Positions 47,604 to 59,473 of a stretch of DNA of 64,000 nt are shown here, piece after piece; position 1 is the stretch's first letter, and each line of letters opens with the position of its first letter. The notes beneath the pieces are model-generated. The model ran no database searches. It was not told the DNA's origin and worked only from the letters and a program-made list of their open reading frames with translations. Source of the DNA: Atopsyche davidsoni (taxonomy: Eukaryota > Arthropoda > Insecta > Trichoptera > Hydrobiosidae); the NCBI GenBank assembly GCA_022113835.1, contig JAILWY010000030.1, positions 1,054,001 through 1,118,000 of the forward strand, in the 5' to 3' direction. The position numbers and the translations under genes are program-made.

Positions 47604-49310
47604 AAGCAAACCTGCCCATGCCCAAAAAACCACCCATCCGCGGCGGAAGCAACCAAATTTCAATAATGATTTATTTGTTTTATTTTTACAACTAATGTGT
47701 ACTGCCATAATATAATTAATCACGTCAAATAAAAAAAGAATTATATGTTATATAGTTCTCAGGTTTTATAAATACTTTTTGGGTGTCACGCCGCGCAAGT
47801 TTTCAATCTCCCTGACAATATCATCAAAGAGGATGGCCTTGGGATGAAAACCGCTTGGTTACAGACTCTGTGCACGTTCAGGGAGATGCGCTCGCTCTCG
47901 TGCACACAACAAGATGGAACTTGGAGTCATGCACACAAAACCTTGCTACGACAAATATTTCACATGCTTAAAATAGAAAAAAAGTATCAACACGCCTTTG
48001 GAATACGTAAAATACTATTTATATGTAATGATAATTCTTTGAGAACGATTTTTTTTATGAGCGGAGGGGGGCTTTTGATGAAAGTAATCTTTGCTACTGG
48101 GATTACAATAATTTGTGAGCTAACAAAATATAATAAAACCATTCTCTAATGGCGTCTATTTAATGTTCTTATTTTTATTTTATTATTATGCAACCTCTAC
48201 CTTCAAACTATAAAATCATAAAATACACCCTCCAGAACCATAAAAAAAACCCTACGAAACCATAAAATAAAATCAGGGTATGACGCCACAAAATCTTGAT
48301 TCACGTAAACCTGGCCTGCGTAGATCGACTAGATATTTAGTTAATTATACTTATCATAATTATGGAGTATTATATACTTTACAAATTAGTTGCGAGCATA
48401 TGGATCTTTAATACAATGCTAATATTTTTTTTTTATGAAAAACAAATAAAACATAATTCAGAAACAATTATTTTTTTAATGATTTGCATGCAATTCATTA
48501 AAAAGTATGCTTATGTTTTGAAATTTACTCGTCGCCTCTAGAAGCTATGTCATGTTTAGAATGATATAACGTTTGTATTGGAGAATTATTCTAGCGCTCT
48601 GCGACTATCTATTATACTATATATACGAATAATGTTCTTGAAATTAGTTTCAAAGGCAGGTTTATACGCGTGCGTATTTCGAACCAATTAGGGCGTCCAC
48701 AAGCCGGTTCTTTTTTTATTAGAAAACGGCGTTTGTAAATAAACCATAAAATCATCACCTCTGTATCACAAGTATAGGTCCCGCTCGGCGCACGACTGTA
48801 CTGCTCTATCGCAGTGGCTCCCAAACTTTTCAGAAAAATTATGAAAATTATATAAAGGCGAGAAAACAAAATAGTAATACAACTTAAAATGGACGAGCAC
48901 GAATTTTCATATCTCCAATTAACCGGTTTAATTTTAAAAACTTTATATTTAAAGTATAAACATGAATAGGCAAATCTCTGGGAGATTGCGATTTGTTTAT
49001 AAGACCTTTAAAAGGCAAAAGCGCTTTACAAAAAATCGATAAATGACTTGGCTTTACATACGAAACTAGGGTTTTGATTTGATAAAATGTATAAATATCT
49101 ACTAATAGAAAAATACAAATTAATATACCAATAAACTGTCACCCTTGAGGTCAAACGCAGCATATTTGCAAATGCTCTTGGTTGCTTTGTTACATTTTAA
49201 AATTTAATATAAAGTTATTCAGTAGTTTTTTGCTAGAATTATGAATATAATAGAGATCTAAAATACCGACTTTGAAACACAATCTACTCATCGGTAAAAA
49301 TAAATTAACA
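47604..49310. other. Intergenic DNA
   Basis: No gene. CAGTGGCTCCCAAACTTTTC at 48812-48831 resembles a hAT end, but no partner end was found. Confidence 0.45.
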
Positions 49311-49539
49311 AGCGTTTTGATTTTGTAGACTCTATTAGTTCCATGCCTAATCAAAAACATTTTATGAATAGCAGTTTACTGGCATGCAAGGGTGAGGTGA
49401 GGTTAGGTTAGGTTTGGCTTAGCGTTTTGATTTTGTAGACTCTATTAGTTATATGCCTAATAAAAATAATATGAATTTACGGGTTCTTAATCGTGTTTAC
49501 TGGCATGCAAGGGTGAGGTGAGGTGAGGTTAGGTTAGGC
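49311..49539. repeat. Tandem duplication with TTAGG words
   Basis: Unit 1, 49311-49420, and unit 2, 49421-49539, both start AGCGTTTTGATTTTGTAGAC and end in GGCATGCAAGGGTGAGGTGA followed by GGTTAGGTTAGG. Unit 2 carries an extra 9 bases. TTAGG is the standard insect telomere repeat; only two or three copies are present in each unit. Confidence 0.85.
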
Positions 49540-49810
49540 TGGCAGCGCGCCCCACAGGTTGACAGCCGCTGCGCGCCGCGTACCTGCGCCCGCTCACAGG
49601 TGTGCGTCCGTCTGTCTGTCTGCGTGTCCGTTGACCCCTCGCGTCCGCGGCTCCTTCCGCGACGGGGGTTAGCGATCGCGCGCCTCGAGGTGTTAAGTCG
49701 CGAATCCGCGCCCGCCGCCGTCGCCATTGTTCACCGCACGACGTGTGCTGGCGTTTGTTGCCGCGGCTCGGTGAAAGCGGCGACAAGGCGGAGAAAGGCC
49801 TCTATGCAGT
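49540..49810. promoter_or_regulatory. GC-rich candidate regulatory island
   Basis: The strongest CpG-rich patch of the right half, beginning exactly where the tandem duplication ends. It contains GTCTGTCTGTCTGCGTGTCC, GCGATCGCGCGCC and CGCCATTGTTCACC (Sox-like). Frames open on both strands have no motif. Confidence 0.35.
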
Positions 49811-50279
49811 AGCGGATAAGACCTGCCTCTAAAAACAATGCTGATGTCATTGATGATTTTTGAATACATTAGTTTTGCTTGGAGAAACAAGTGCAGCGTA
49901 CTATCTCTTCTTGTACATGAAAATATTTTTTTTTTCTAATTTTATCGTCGACTTGGAAATTGATACAATATATTGTGCAAATATAAATAGGAGAACTTAT
50001 TTAAACAGTAATTTTTTTGACCTTGAAAATCCGCGTATTAATCGCAATGTTAGGGGAGTCGTGAAAAGCGTTATTTTTTTACTTTTTATACAAGACATTT
50101 GGTACATATAAGCAAGAAAAAATAGTAAGTTACAAAACATAGTGATATTATTGAGGAAATCTTTCGTAAAAACCCTCGACCCTTTTCAAAGAGATAACTT
50201 ATAAGCATCACCATAATAATTTGTTTGATGGTATCGCTGGCGTAAAATACGCTTCAAGCAAAAATTAAACGTTATCGCT
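49811..50279. other. AT-rich intergenic DNA
   Basis: Nothing recognised. Confidence 0.5.
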
Positions 50280-50545
50280 TAGCGTCCATTCACAATGTCC
50301 GAAATAGATTGACAATCAGTCAAACAGTAATGACTTCGAGACGACTTGAAGAGTTGGCACTCGGTCAAGTCGGGAGACAATGCAGGCGCGGGGCTTGTCA
50401 GCGCTGACCCGCGACTGTCGCCGAAGCGACAATGTTGACATCCGGAGACAGTCGGTGACACTCGTTGTTGTCAGCTTCGTCTCTTCCGTCAACAACCGCG
50501 ACAGACGGCGTGTTGACTCGCGTGTTAGCGCCACTCAGTCAAATT
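50280..50545. promoter_or_regulatory. Motif-dense patch with repeated GACAA and TTGAC words
   Basis: Words of the type GACAATC, GACAATG, TTGACA, GTCAAC and TTGTCAG occur about a dozen times in 260 bp on both strands, next to CpG-rich stretches. Homotypic clustering of ACAAT (Sox-like) sites is a known enhancer feature. It is a candidate only. Confidence 0.35.
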
Positions 50546-50769
50546 TTAACAATACTTATTTTTTTTAACTGGTTAATTATTGTATTACTTCCGGTTTCAC
50601 TAAAAAAACAAAAGCGTTTTATGTTGAATAAAAAAATATAATAATAAGACTACAATGTAATGATATTCAAAAAAAACCTTTTACAATGTATAGATAAAAA
50701 ATAGTTTTGACATCTTACATTGCATTGAATTTCCACTTTAAAAACGACTTAACCTCCCGCTCTCCCTAT

Positions 50770-51086
50770 TCTGTTGCTCGCGTATCGCGTGTGTAAAGGA
50801 TCAGTAATGGAGTAATGGACTTGGAATGTCCTCTGGAAGTACGTGGGGGGCTCCTGCTATTGTTTCAGTAGCTTTCTGCAGAAGGAGTATCAGATCTAAA
50901 AGCGAGAGCTATGTAAGGAATGGATTATATAATAATGCTATTGGGCAGTAGAAAGCATAGAAGGACCCGGGGACCCACTACACTATTTCCCTCTTAGAAA
51001 ATCATGAACACTGGCTCAGCATGAGTATATGCTCGGTGAAATGGACGCCAACCTTCTCTGAGGAGAGGCACTTGATGAGAAGTACG
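50770..51086. repeat. Dispersed repeat family R1, copy 2
   Basis: Aligns in the same orientation with 5742-6066 through many blocks (GGACTTGGAATG, GGGGGGCTCCTGCTATTGTT, GACCCGGGGACCCACTACAC, CTCAGCATGAGTATA, GAGGAGAGGCACTTGATGAG). It has a 40-60 bp extra segment near 50870-50910. Confidence 0.65.
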
Positions 51087-52320
51087 ACAGCAACACTTTA
51101 AAAAGCAGCATGTATAATAACGACGACCGCCAAAGCTTACAAATATCCTTTACCTCTTCATTTAATTTTTATCAAGGTCATTGATTGTTTAAAAAAAATA
51201 ACCTTCTTAGAAATATTTTTGTTTGTTGATAAACTTCGATTTAGTTAACTTCAAGTGGATTAGTGTTGTAATAAGACAAGATTTATAAAAAGTTCGTGAC
51301 ACAAATATTAATCCTTCATACGACTGCGATGACTTGTTGAGATAAGTTAAGAATAAAGATAAAAAAGTCAAGCTCTTCAAATGTCACCGATACAAGAACC
51401 TAATATCAAATACAATGGTGTATTTGCTCTGATAAGATTGTACAAAACAATGGTGATATAACAAGTGCTTTGTAAAAAAATGAATATTATTTATACTTTA
51501 GCTTAGTACTTTGAAAACTTAGCTAAAGCATTAGCTACACGTGTCGTATACAAATTGTTATTAAGCTTATATTAAAGTGAAGATTCACACATGAAACGGT
51601 TGTCGAAACGCTTAGAAATATGGGTTTGAACAAACCTATATCTAGAAAAAAAAATTCGAGGATTTTCTTCATCGTTTCATTAGTGGCAAACACAAATTCA
51701 CAGCAAAAATATTTAATTTGCTTTATATTATATCATTACAATAATTTATTCAACTTTACTTTGACGTTGAGAGCTCACTTTACGTTATTAAGTTTTTATT
51801 CAATCTTTGAGATCATTTATAATAGGTAATAATAATTTTTAAAAAAAATTACTACGAGATAATGTTCTAACGTGTTCATAAAGAGAAAAGTTATAGAAGA
51901 CTTTATGTCGGCATCAGATTTCTGCCTTGTTTAAAAAAAATACATTTTTAATTATTTTTTATAATTATCATGACTAAGTATAAAAATTAGCACGACAGGG
52001 TTTTGTTGTTTTGTCCGGTACGTATCTAGTTTACTGATTTATCAGACATTAATAATTAACAGAATCTCTGGTAAAATCTTTGAACGTGGTAATCATTTCA
52101 TAATTGTGGATTAAAGCACAAATAAATGTCCGGAAAACCCAATTGATAAGAAGACAAGAGATTCCGCGTGCTTTATCAGATAGCAGTAATACCTAGTTTT
52201 GGCATGGACTTCGCGTGTCAAAATACAATCATCCTATTTAATATTTCTATATTTATTTATTAAAATAATTTTTTTTCGGTTTTTAAAATAGTCACACATT
52301 ATACGCATATTTTTGAGGTA

Positions 52321-52379
<59 letters not shown>

Positions 52380-52735
52380 ATTAATTCAAAGAAGTTTTCA
52401 TTGACTACTACGCATTATATAACTGATTTTAAACATAGCATATGCATAACCTTCAAAGTGTGCTTCAAATTACTTATTAAGTCGATATTCTCAAAAATTA
52501 GTATAGTTTGCTTATAATGGAAATTAAAATTACACACACATTTATATGTAGATATATAATATGAAGCATTATCTACGATTAACGTATTAAAAAAGTATTT
52601 GTATTACCTGGTTTTTCCACCGATACGAAAGTGTTTCAAAATAAAACAATACCTTATGAACAAAATTATAATTAGAACATCTAAACAATGAGTAGCTTAG
52701 TGCCGTTTTAATCATGATCTTTATCCCTGCGGTTC
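51087..52735. other. AT-rich DNA upstream of the protease array
   Basis: No gene. Contains the AT microsatellite at 52325-52376. Confidence 0.55.
52325..52376. repeat. (AT)n microsatellite
   Basis: An uninterrupted AT dinucleotide run of about 52 bases. Confidence 0.95.
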
Positions 52736-52800
52736 TTCGATCGATCATCCTGTATACACTTTAATCTATTATAGAGATTAAAATGGAGTATATATATGTA
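52736..52800 (+). promoter_or_regulatory. Promoter of trypsin gene 1
   Basis: TATATATA at 52789-52797 stands about 55 bases before the ATG. About 40 bases upstream, CGATCGATCA and CTTTAATCTA match the same words before gene 2 (57785-57810), so a shared promoter block was duplicated with the gene. The CAGAAA word near 52814 is in the right place for the start of transcription. Confidence 0.55.
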
Positions 52801-52850
52801 TATTTTGGCCTAGCAGAAATCATAAGTGGTGGAAGCACCTAGTTTGAAAA

Positions 52851-55429
52851 ATGTTACGCTTTGTGGTTGCCTTTACTGTCGTGGCCTGTGCCTTTGGTAA
52901 GAAAAACATCCCCTAACAATTGTGACCAATTACACCAAACCCAGATATATTCATTAACATCTGATCAATAGATCAGCACGCTTGTGTACCAACCACGGTG
53001 CTGATAACCCAATTGGGTTGATAAACACTCTCTGGTCTAAGCTGCCCAAGATTTCCCTTTACATAACAAAGCAAATGCTGGAGACTTAAAAAGTCGGATA
53101 AAATTGCAATTACAGTCTGCTACTTTTGTACGGTAGTAAGACTAAAGACGTATACGTAATAAAATATACGTTTAACTTAACTGAAAATTGCTAACAACCT
53201 TAAAATTATTTAATCCTTACTATTGGAAAATGAATAAATTTTATTGACTCATGATAATTGACTCATATCCTCAAATACTCACTAAGAAAGTTACTATTAT
53301 TTTTGTTGCTTGATGATGCTGATGTTTATACTATATATGTTAATGAGTTACGCTACAAAAGTCTTTACCAAATATTACTTGTCATTAAATGCAAATCGTA
53401 AAATTATTATTGGCAAAGATAAAGTCAAACCTTTTATATTGTCATAAAGCTTAATTAGATTTTACGTGATTTCTTTTCAAATCATGATAAAAGTTTTCTC
53501 TAAAGTTTTCCTTGCAAGTTCAGTTATTACTATTCTGAGTGAACGCGTGGGACCACCTGATTTCTTTTACTCTCCGTAAATTTTTATTTCGTTTCGTATA
53601 TAGTTTTTATCATTTATAGATTTTGTTTGCTAAAAAAATCGCCAATTTTCGTTTTCAATAGTGGTAACTCGAATAAATGCTTTTTTTGCTACCTTACAAT
53701 GCATAAATCATTATAGAAAATTTATTAGTTATATTTCCCATCTTTTTATAAACAAGTTCAACACGGATTTAAAAAAACCTAGTGTAATTTATGAATTTTT
53801 TTAAATATAATAGTCACGTCATCAAATATAAAATGATTAAAATAACATATTTACACTATAACAAACTAGAATATAAATATACCAATACATATACAACACG
53901 CTTAATTTTTCTATTGAATTGATCTTTTCTATTCTATGGATATTAAGTTTCATAGTAAATTTATTTTTAGTATCAAAAATTCTTTACAACATCTAACCAT
54001 ATATTTTGGATTAATATTTAATTTTTTAAATATTGAGTTTCTTTGATTCTCAGTAGCCGGACATTATCAAGTTTGGCTCAATTTACTTCAGATGTTTTCG
54101 CGAGTAATTTACACAAAATATTTTTGTATAACTAACATTTTATAACGCTATATTTTATGACTAATCATGATGTGTTGTCTGCAGGCGCCGTACTGCCCCC
54201 AGTACCCCGTGACGATGGAGGCCGTATCGTCGGAGGAGAAGAGGCTGAGATCAGCGACGTGCCATGGCAGGTAGCTCTGCTGTACGACGGCTCTGGTACC
54301 GGCTACTACTCCCTTAGGTGTGGAGGATCCATCGTCAACGAGAGGGTCATCATCACCGCCGCTCACTGCGTCGATGGGTACGGAAAACATGTTTCAAAAA
54401 TGTCTTAATCTTCATTGTAAATATTGACATCAAATTTCCTTTTTTGCTCTAGATTTCAAGTATCATATAATACAAAGACAATATTGTGTTGGAATGTCCC
54501 TATAAAATAAGTACGCAATAGGACACCCCTGGCATTACCACACATGAAAATATTCTGCTTACAGAAGAAAGTTACAGTAGATTCAGATAATACTCATTAT
54601 TTGTAAAATTATGATGTAAAACAGGTTATTTTTAACTAGCAGATCTCGAGTGCTTTATATTAAAAAATTACGCCGAATAGTAAAAATTCACTACAATCTA
54701 CGACAAATCTTCTTAAATCAATATTTTAATTTTACAGAACAAATGCCAAGCGCTGGAGAATCCGTGCCGGTTCCAAGCAGAACAACAACGGTGGCCAGGT
54801 CGTGGACGTTGATTCTTTGACCGCCAACGAGAGGTACGACCCCTGGAACATCGACTACGACATGGCATCCATGATCCTTAGCGATGATATCGATCTTGAT
54901 GGCGTCAACGCCAGGGCTGTCCCCCTTGCCAAGGCCAACGCTCAGGTCGACGATGGCGCTACTGCTCTCATCAGCGGGTGGGGCTCAACCTTCGTGAGTA
55001 TTCACAATTCCGTTACCATCATTAACCATTGTCCATCCGATGCAATTTTTTTTATTTTTAATTAATTATTCCGCTGCATCATTTGTTTCATGACAAGGCA
55101 ATGATTTCATAACCTTTTATTGGTTTTTCCAGTCCGGAGGCAGCGTGGTGGGTAACCTGCGCATGGTCAAGATCCCCGTCGTGAACCAGCAAGACTGCAT
55201 CAAGGCCTACGGAGGCACCAACTCCATCACCGACAGGATGATCTGCGCCGGAAACCTGAGAGACGGAGGCAAGGACGCCTGCCAGGGAGACTCCGGCGGC
55301 CCCCTGGTCGTCGACGGAGTCCTCCACGGAGTCACCTCCTGGGGACGCGGCTGCGCCTCCCCCGGGTACCCCGGAGTCTGGGCCCGCGTCTCCTCCATGA
55401 GACAGTGGTTCGATGACAGCGTCAAATAA
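52851..55429 (+). CDS. Trypsin-type serine protease, gene 1 (secreted zymogen)
   Basis: Four coding exons: 52851-52896, 54185-54377, 54738-54993 and 55133-55429, with GT-AG introns of phases 1, 2 and 0, giving 263 residues. Residues 1-16 are a hydrophobic signal peptide, encoded almost entirely by exon 1. A 13-residue propeptide ends in Arg29 before IVGG, so a trypsin-like cut should activate it. The S1-family (chymotrypsin fold) triad is His76 in TAAHC, Asp121 in IDYDMAS and Ser219 in GDSGGP. Asp213, six residues before the Ser, is the pocket Asp that gives cleavage after Lys or Arg. Six cysteines in the mature part fit the three disulphides of insect trypsins. It hydrolyses peptide bonds outside the cell, in gut lumen, egg or haemolymph; the tissue cannot be told. 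The ATG is the first after the TATA box. Intron 1 is 1288 bp, much longer than in gene 2. Length and structure are complete, with no break. Confidence 0.93.
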
Positions 55430-55542
55430 ATATAAAACCAATTTAAAAGAAACATTTTTCATAACTTCAGACAACACTATTTTGTATAACCACATTGCTT
55501 AAATTTATTGTTCTTTTTTACCACTTGTAAATATGATTTGTT

Positions 55543-55548
55543 AATAAA
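55543..55548 (+). terminator. Polyadenylation signal of trypsin gene 1
   Basis: AATAAA 114 bases after the stop codon. Confidence 0.55.
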
Positions 55549-56077
55549 AAATTTAAATCAACTGTAACCTTATCTTTTTATCACTGAACCCTTTATATTA
55601 AAATATTTTTGATTATTCATCACTTAATATACTACAAATTTAATTTATGATATTTTAAAAATTATACATTATGTTTAAAAAAATTGTTTAATAGCAATTG
55701 AAATATAAAATGAACATGGGTCTAGCTGCAGTACAATATTTGATGTAAAATATAGCTTGTTTTCTATTCACTTTGGAAAAAGTTGACGATTGAAAACATA
55801 GTTGAATTAAATTCGTTCGCAATGCGGATGACATCGGCCGTGTTTTAGGAGAACAGCTGATAGAAAAAAAGTGTAAATATAAATGGCTCATAAGAAAAAA
55901 AATTGAAAGAAGCACTTGCAGTTCAGTAGGTCCTTATATATAATGCGGTGGAGATGAGTTAGAAGTATGAAAAATCATATGTATAATACATCCAATTACT
56001 GTCACCGCTCTAATACATGGAAAATAAACGAGTATATTTTTTTACTTTTTCTAAACAAAAAACATAAATATTAAAAC

Positions 56078-56135
56078 TAGTGGCATGCGGTCCATTAAAC
56101 CAATAAACCGTTACTTGCCTCAAAATATATTTTAC
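56078..56135. repeat. Dispersed repeat R3, copy 2
   Basis: TAGTGGCATGCGGTCCATTA, then CAATAAACCGTTACTTGCCT and CAAAATAT, aligns with 35871-35933. Confidence 0.5.
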
Positions 56136-56430
56136 ATAATTAAAAAATATAAATTATTTTCTATTAACGAAAATAGTATGAATTTTTTTTACTGTTTTCG
56201 CCGAAGTTTTAACCAGCAGAATATATATTTTATTTTTGGTGGTGTTTTAAAAAATGTTTAGAAAAAATAAAACGTTTCGATTATTGGGCTTTCTTTTCAA
56301 TTCATGAAATAAAATTGCTAGATTAGATTTTGAACTGACTCCATCCATGCCACTGATTAATACTCATTTTACATTTTATGAATATTAAATAATATTTTCA
56401 AGTTTCAATGTTGTAAAAAATTTACGTAAC

Positions 56431-56488
56431 CGCCTTGTAGTCTACTAGTTAGCACATTTGTTTCTAGGCGTATTTGATTACAGGCAAC
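56431..56488 (+). repeat. tRNA-like fragment
   Basis: TAGTCTACTAGTTAGCACAT resembles an A box; the downstream B box is poor (TATTTGATTACAGG). Confidence 0.35.
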
Positions 56489-57265
56489 ACTTAAATTTTC
56501 TAATCTGTAAAATTTATGGTTGGACTCTGGTTCATAGAAATGATAAACCGTTTTAAAAAAATACATTTTCTATGAGTTTATTTAATTATTTTATTTTTAT
56601 TTAAAAAGCAAGGCTCAATTTAATCAGACATACTGATAAAAAAAAGACCATGATCCTAATACTAACAGCAAAAAGCCGCAAGGGAAGAAGCAAAGGAGCA
56701 AGCAGAAAAAAGTATCCTAAAACAGTTGTTGCAGTGTGCTGCTTTATACGACTTAGGCGTTTACATAGTTATAAACAATGATCACACCTGTAAAACAATT
56801 TATTTATTAGAGATAAAAATTTAAAGGAATGAGTTTACCCGGATTTCACATTGATGGCCGACAAGCGACCGTGTTTGGCACTAAACCGAATATGCCAGAC
56901 ACGTAATTTTTTAAAATATAAACTCATTATTCTAACGACCCACGATCTTATAAAATCTGTAAGATTATTTTACATTGAGTTTTAATTGAAATGAGCAAAA
57001 TCAATGTTTCGATTTGTTCTTAAATGACTGTTTTAAAAAGTACGCGCATTGTGTATTTGTTTATGCGCGATTTAATTTTTAATGCTTCAAAACGTATATA
57101 CCTTATTTACTAAAATATAAAATTACTTTTATGAATAGAAGTATTTACATTAATATTCTTTTAACTCATTTATCCAACAAATTTTTTTTTTATACAATTG
57201 ATAATCAAAATATCGTTATGGAGAAGTAAAATTATGATATATTTATATTTATTCAGCATATTTCG

Positions 57266-57345
57266 AATCCCTGGAGAAAGTTTTAGTACCGGGACCGAAA
57301 CGTCGAAATTTTAAGAACGAAACGCGGAATAACACCCTAAAATAG
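57266..57345. repeat. Dispersed repeat R4, copy 2
   Basis: GTACCGGGACCGAAACGTCG, then AAATTTTAAGAACGAAACGC and GGAATAACACCC, the same order as at 36926-37013. Confidence 0.5.
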
Positions 57346-57778
57346 ATATGATATTACATAAAGATCAATAATTATTAATCCCCATGTTGAATCTCGTATT
57401 CTTATTTATATTATTTTAAAGTGTATTTTAAAGTAAATTTCATAAATCAACATTGTTTACATAAGTAATTTAAATAGAAGAAAAACAATAAACTCATTTT
57501 TTTTAAATAAATTTAACCAAAAGAGAAAGATTAAAAATACAAGTTTATTACTTATAGTCAGATTAAAAAAATAATATACAATAATACCTATGATAATAGC
57601 CATTTTTCAAATCTATTTTTAAGTCCCTATTAGGTAATTGCATGTAAAATTTCCAATACGCCAGGTTTTTCCGAAGATATAAAAAGAAAGGTTAATCTAA
57701 AAATATAAATAATCCAATTGTTGCATTTACACAAAGAACCCAGTGCCAGGTAATATCAATCAGCTGACATTTATTCTT

Positions 57779-57840
57779 ACGATAATCGATCGATCACCTT
57801 TAATCTACGATGAAGATAAACCGTCGTATATATGTACCTT
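57779..57840 (+). promoter_or_regulatory. Promoter of trypsin gene 2
   Basis: TATATAT at 57827-57833 stands 54 bases before the ATG. Upstream, ATCGATCGATCACC and TTTAATCTACGA repeat the block found before gene 1. CAGAAACCAGAAGTGGTG downstream of the TATA box corresponds to CAGAAATCATAAGTGGTG of gene 1, so the leader is also duplicated. Confidence 0.55.
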
Positions 57841-57886
57841 TTTGCCCGGCAGAAACCAGAAGTGGTGAAGTGATCAAGTAGGAAAG

Positions 57887-59405
57887 ATGCTCCGTTTTGT
57901 GACTGCCTTGGCTCTCGTAGCCTGCGCCTTTGGTAAGAAAATCATCCAAAAATTAGAATGACTAATTGAACCAAAACCAGATATCAACATCTGCATCAGA
58001 CCGTCCCGTGGTTCAGCACGCTTGCGTTCCAACCACAGGGCTAGTAAACAAGGATGATAAACTCTCCGATGTAAGCTTTTTCTGAGTTTCTTCAAAGCAA
58101 TCGCATTTTCTCTTGCAACGTCTAATTGCAATTCGCTTGGAAGCAATGATAATGTTGTAAACCTATGCATACTTGGTATTTTTATTCGTGATAATAGCCA
58201 AGAAGAGGTGGAGTTTTATATCAATATGTGATCGTGTTTCACCTGTTCAGTGTTTGTATATAATATGATGGTGTGGTGCCCACAGGCGCCGTGCTGCCCC
58301 CGGTACCCCGTGACGAGGGAGGTCGCATAGTCGGAGGAGAGGACGCCGAGATCAGTGACGTGCCATGGCAGGTGGCTCTGTTATACGACAGCATTGGCAT
58401 CGGCTCCTACAACCTCAGGTGCGGAGGGTCCATCGTCAGCGAGAGGATCATCATCACTGCCGCTCACTGCGTCGATGGGTAAGGGGAACGAAATTAGGCG
58501 TTTTTAAAACAATAAATCTTGATTACTTTTTCATTAAATATCCAATCGGAACAACATAAAACTGATAACGGACATTACGACGAACTCCTTCATATTCTTA
58601 ACAAACATATCTACCAACGGTAGATTTGCTTTAGAAAGTTAAATGTGATACACTGGTTATAACTATTCAATAAAATAATGATTACTAGAACTAATAATAA
58701 TTTCACAGCACAAGTGATAAGCGCTGGAGAATCCGTGCCGGGTCTAAGCAGAACAACAACGGTGGCCAGGTCGTCGACGTGCTGTCCTACACCGCCAACG
58801 AGAGGTACGACCCCTGGAACATCGACTACGACATGGCCTCCATGATCCTCCGCGAGGATATCAATCTTGATGGCGTCAACGCCAGGGCTGTCCCCCTTGC
58901 CGAGGCCAACGCTCAGGTCGACGATGGCGCTACTGCTCTCATCAGTGGGTGGGGCTCAACCTTCGTGAGTATTCACCATTCCATTACCATTGTCCATCCA
59001 CTGCAATTTGTTTTATAATTAAATTAATTATTACGCTGCATCATTTGTTTCGTGACGTGTTTAGAATAATAAGGGCAATGATTTCATAACCTTTTTTGGT
59101 TTTTCCAGGCCGGAGGCAGCGTGGTGGGTAACCTGCGCATGGTCAAGATCCCCGTCGTGAACCAGCAAGACTGCATCAAGGCTTACGGAGGCACCAACTC
59201 CATCACCGACAGGATGATCTGCGCCGGAAACCTGAGAGACGGAGGCAAGGACGCCTGCCAGGGAGACTCCGGCGGCCCCCTGGTCGTCGACGGAGTCCTC
59301 CACGGAGTCACTTCCTGGGGACGCGGCTGCGCCTCCCCCGGGTACCCCGGAGTCTGGGCCCGCGTCTCCTCCATGAGACAGTGGTTCGATGACAGCGTCA
59401 AATAA
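57887..59405 (+). CDS. Trypsin-type serine protease, gene 2 (secreted zymogen)
   Basis: Four coding exons: 57887-57932, 58286-58478, 58709-58964 and 59109-59405, with GT-AG introns and the same phases as gene 1, giving 263 residues. The signal peptide is residues 1-16; the propeptide ends in Arg29 before IVGG. The triad is His76, Asp121 and Ser219; the pocket residue is Asp213, so trypsin specificity is expected. It is the tandem duplicate of gene 1. The last 97 residues are identical, and exon 4 differs at only three of 297 bases, while exons 2 and 3 carry many more changes (for example SLTANE versus SYTANE and ILSDDIDL versus ILREDINL). That contrast points to recent gene conversion of the 3' part. 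Intron 1 is only 353 bp. The 3' UTR contains a second, out-of-place trypsin C-terminus (59474-59509). It acts outside the cell and the tissue is unknown. The gene is intact. Confidence 0.93.
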
Positions 59406-59473
59406 ATATAAAACCAATTTTAAAGAAACATTCTTTATAACGTCAAACATAACTATTTTGGATAACCACATTG

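Larger units (their letters stand above)
55550..57778. other. Spacer between trypsin genes 1 and 2
   Basis: AT-rich, with no gene. It carries fragments of the R3 repeat (56078-56135), a tRNA-like piece (56431-56488) and an R4 repeat (57266-57345), so mobile-element debris has inserted inside the protease array. Confidence 0.6.

Noticed and set aside
48812..48831. hAT-like end CAGTGGCTCCCAAACTTTTC
   Set aside because: No partner inverted end and no 8-bp duplication were found within about 2 kb, so it stays a lone similarity.
55088..55495. Minus-strand frames opposite exon 4 of genes 1 and 2 (also 59061-59537)
   Set aside because: Shadows of the GC-rich coding strand; the Val/Gly/Asp/Ser composition is just the complement of trypsin codons.
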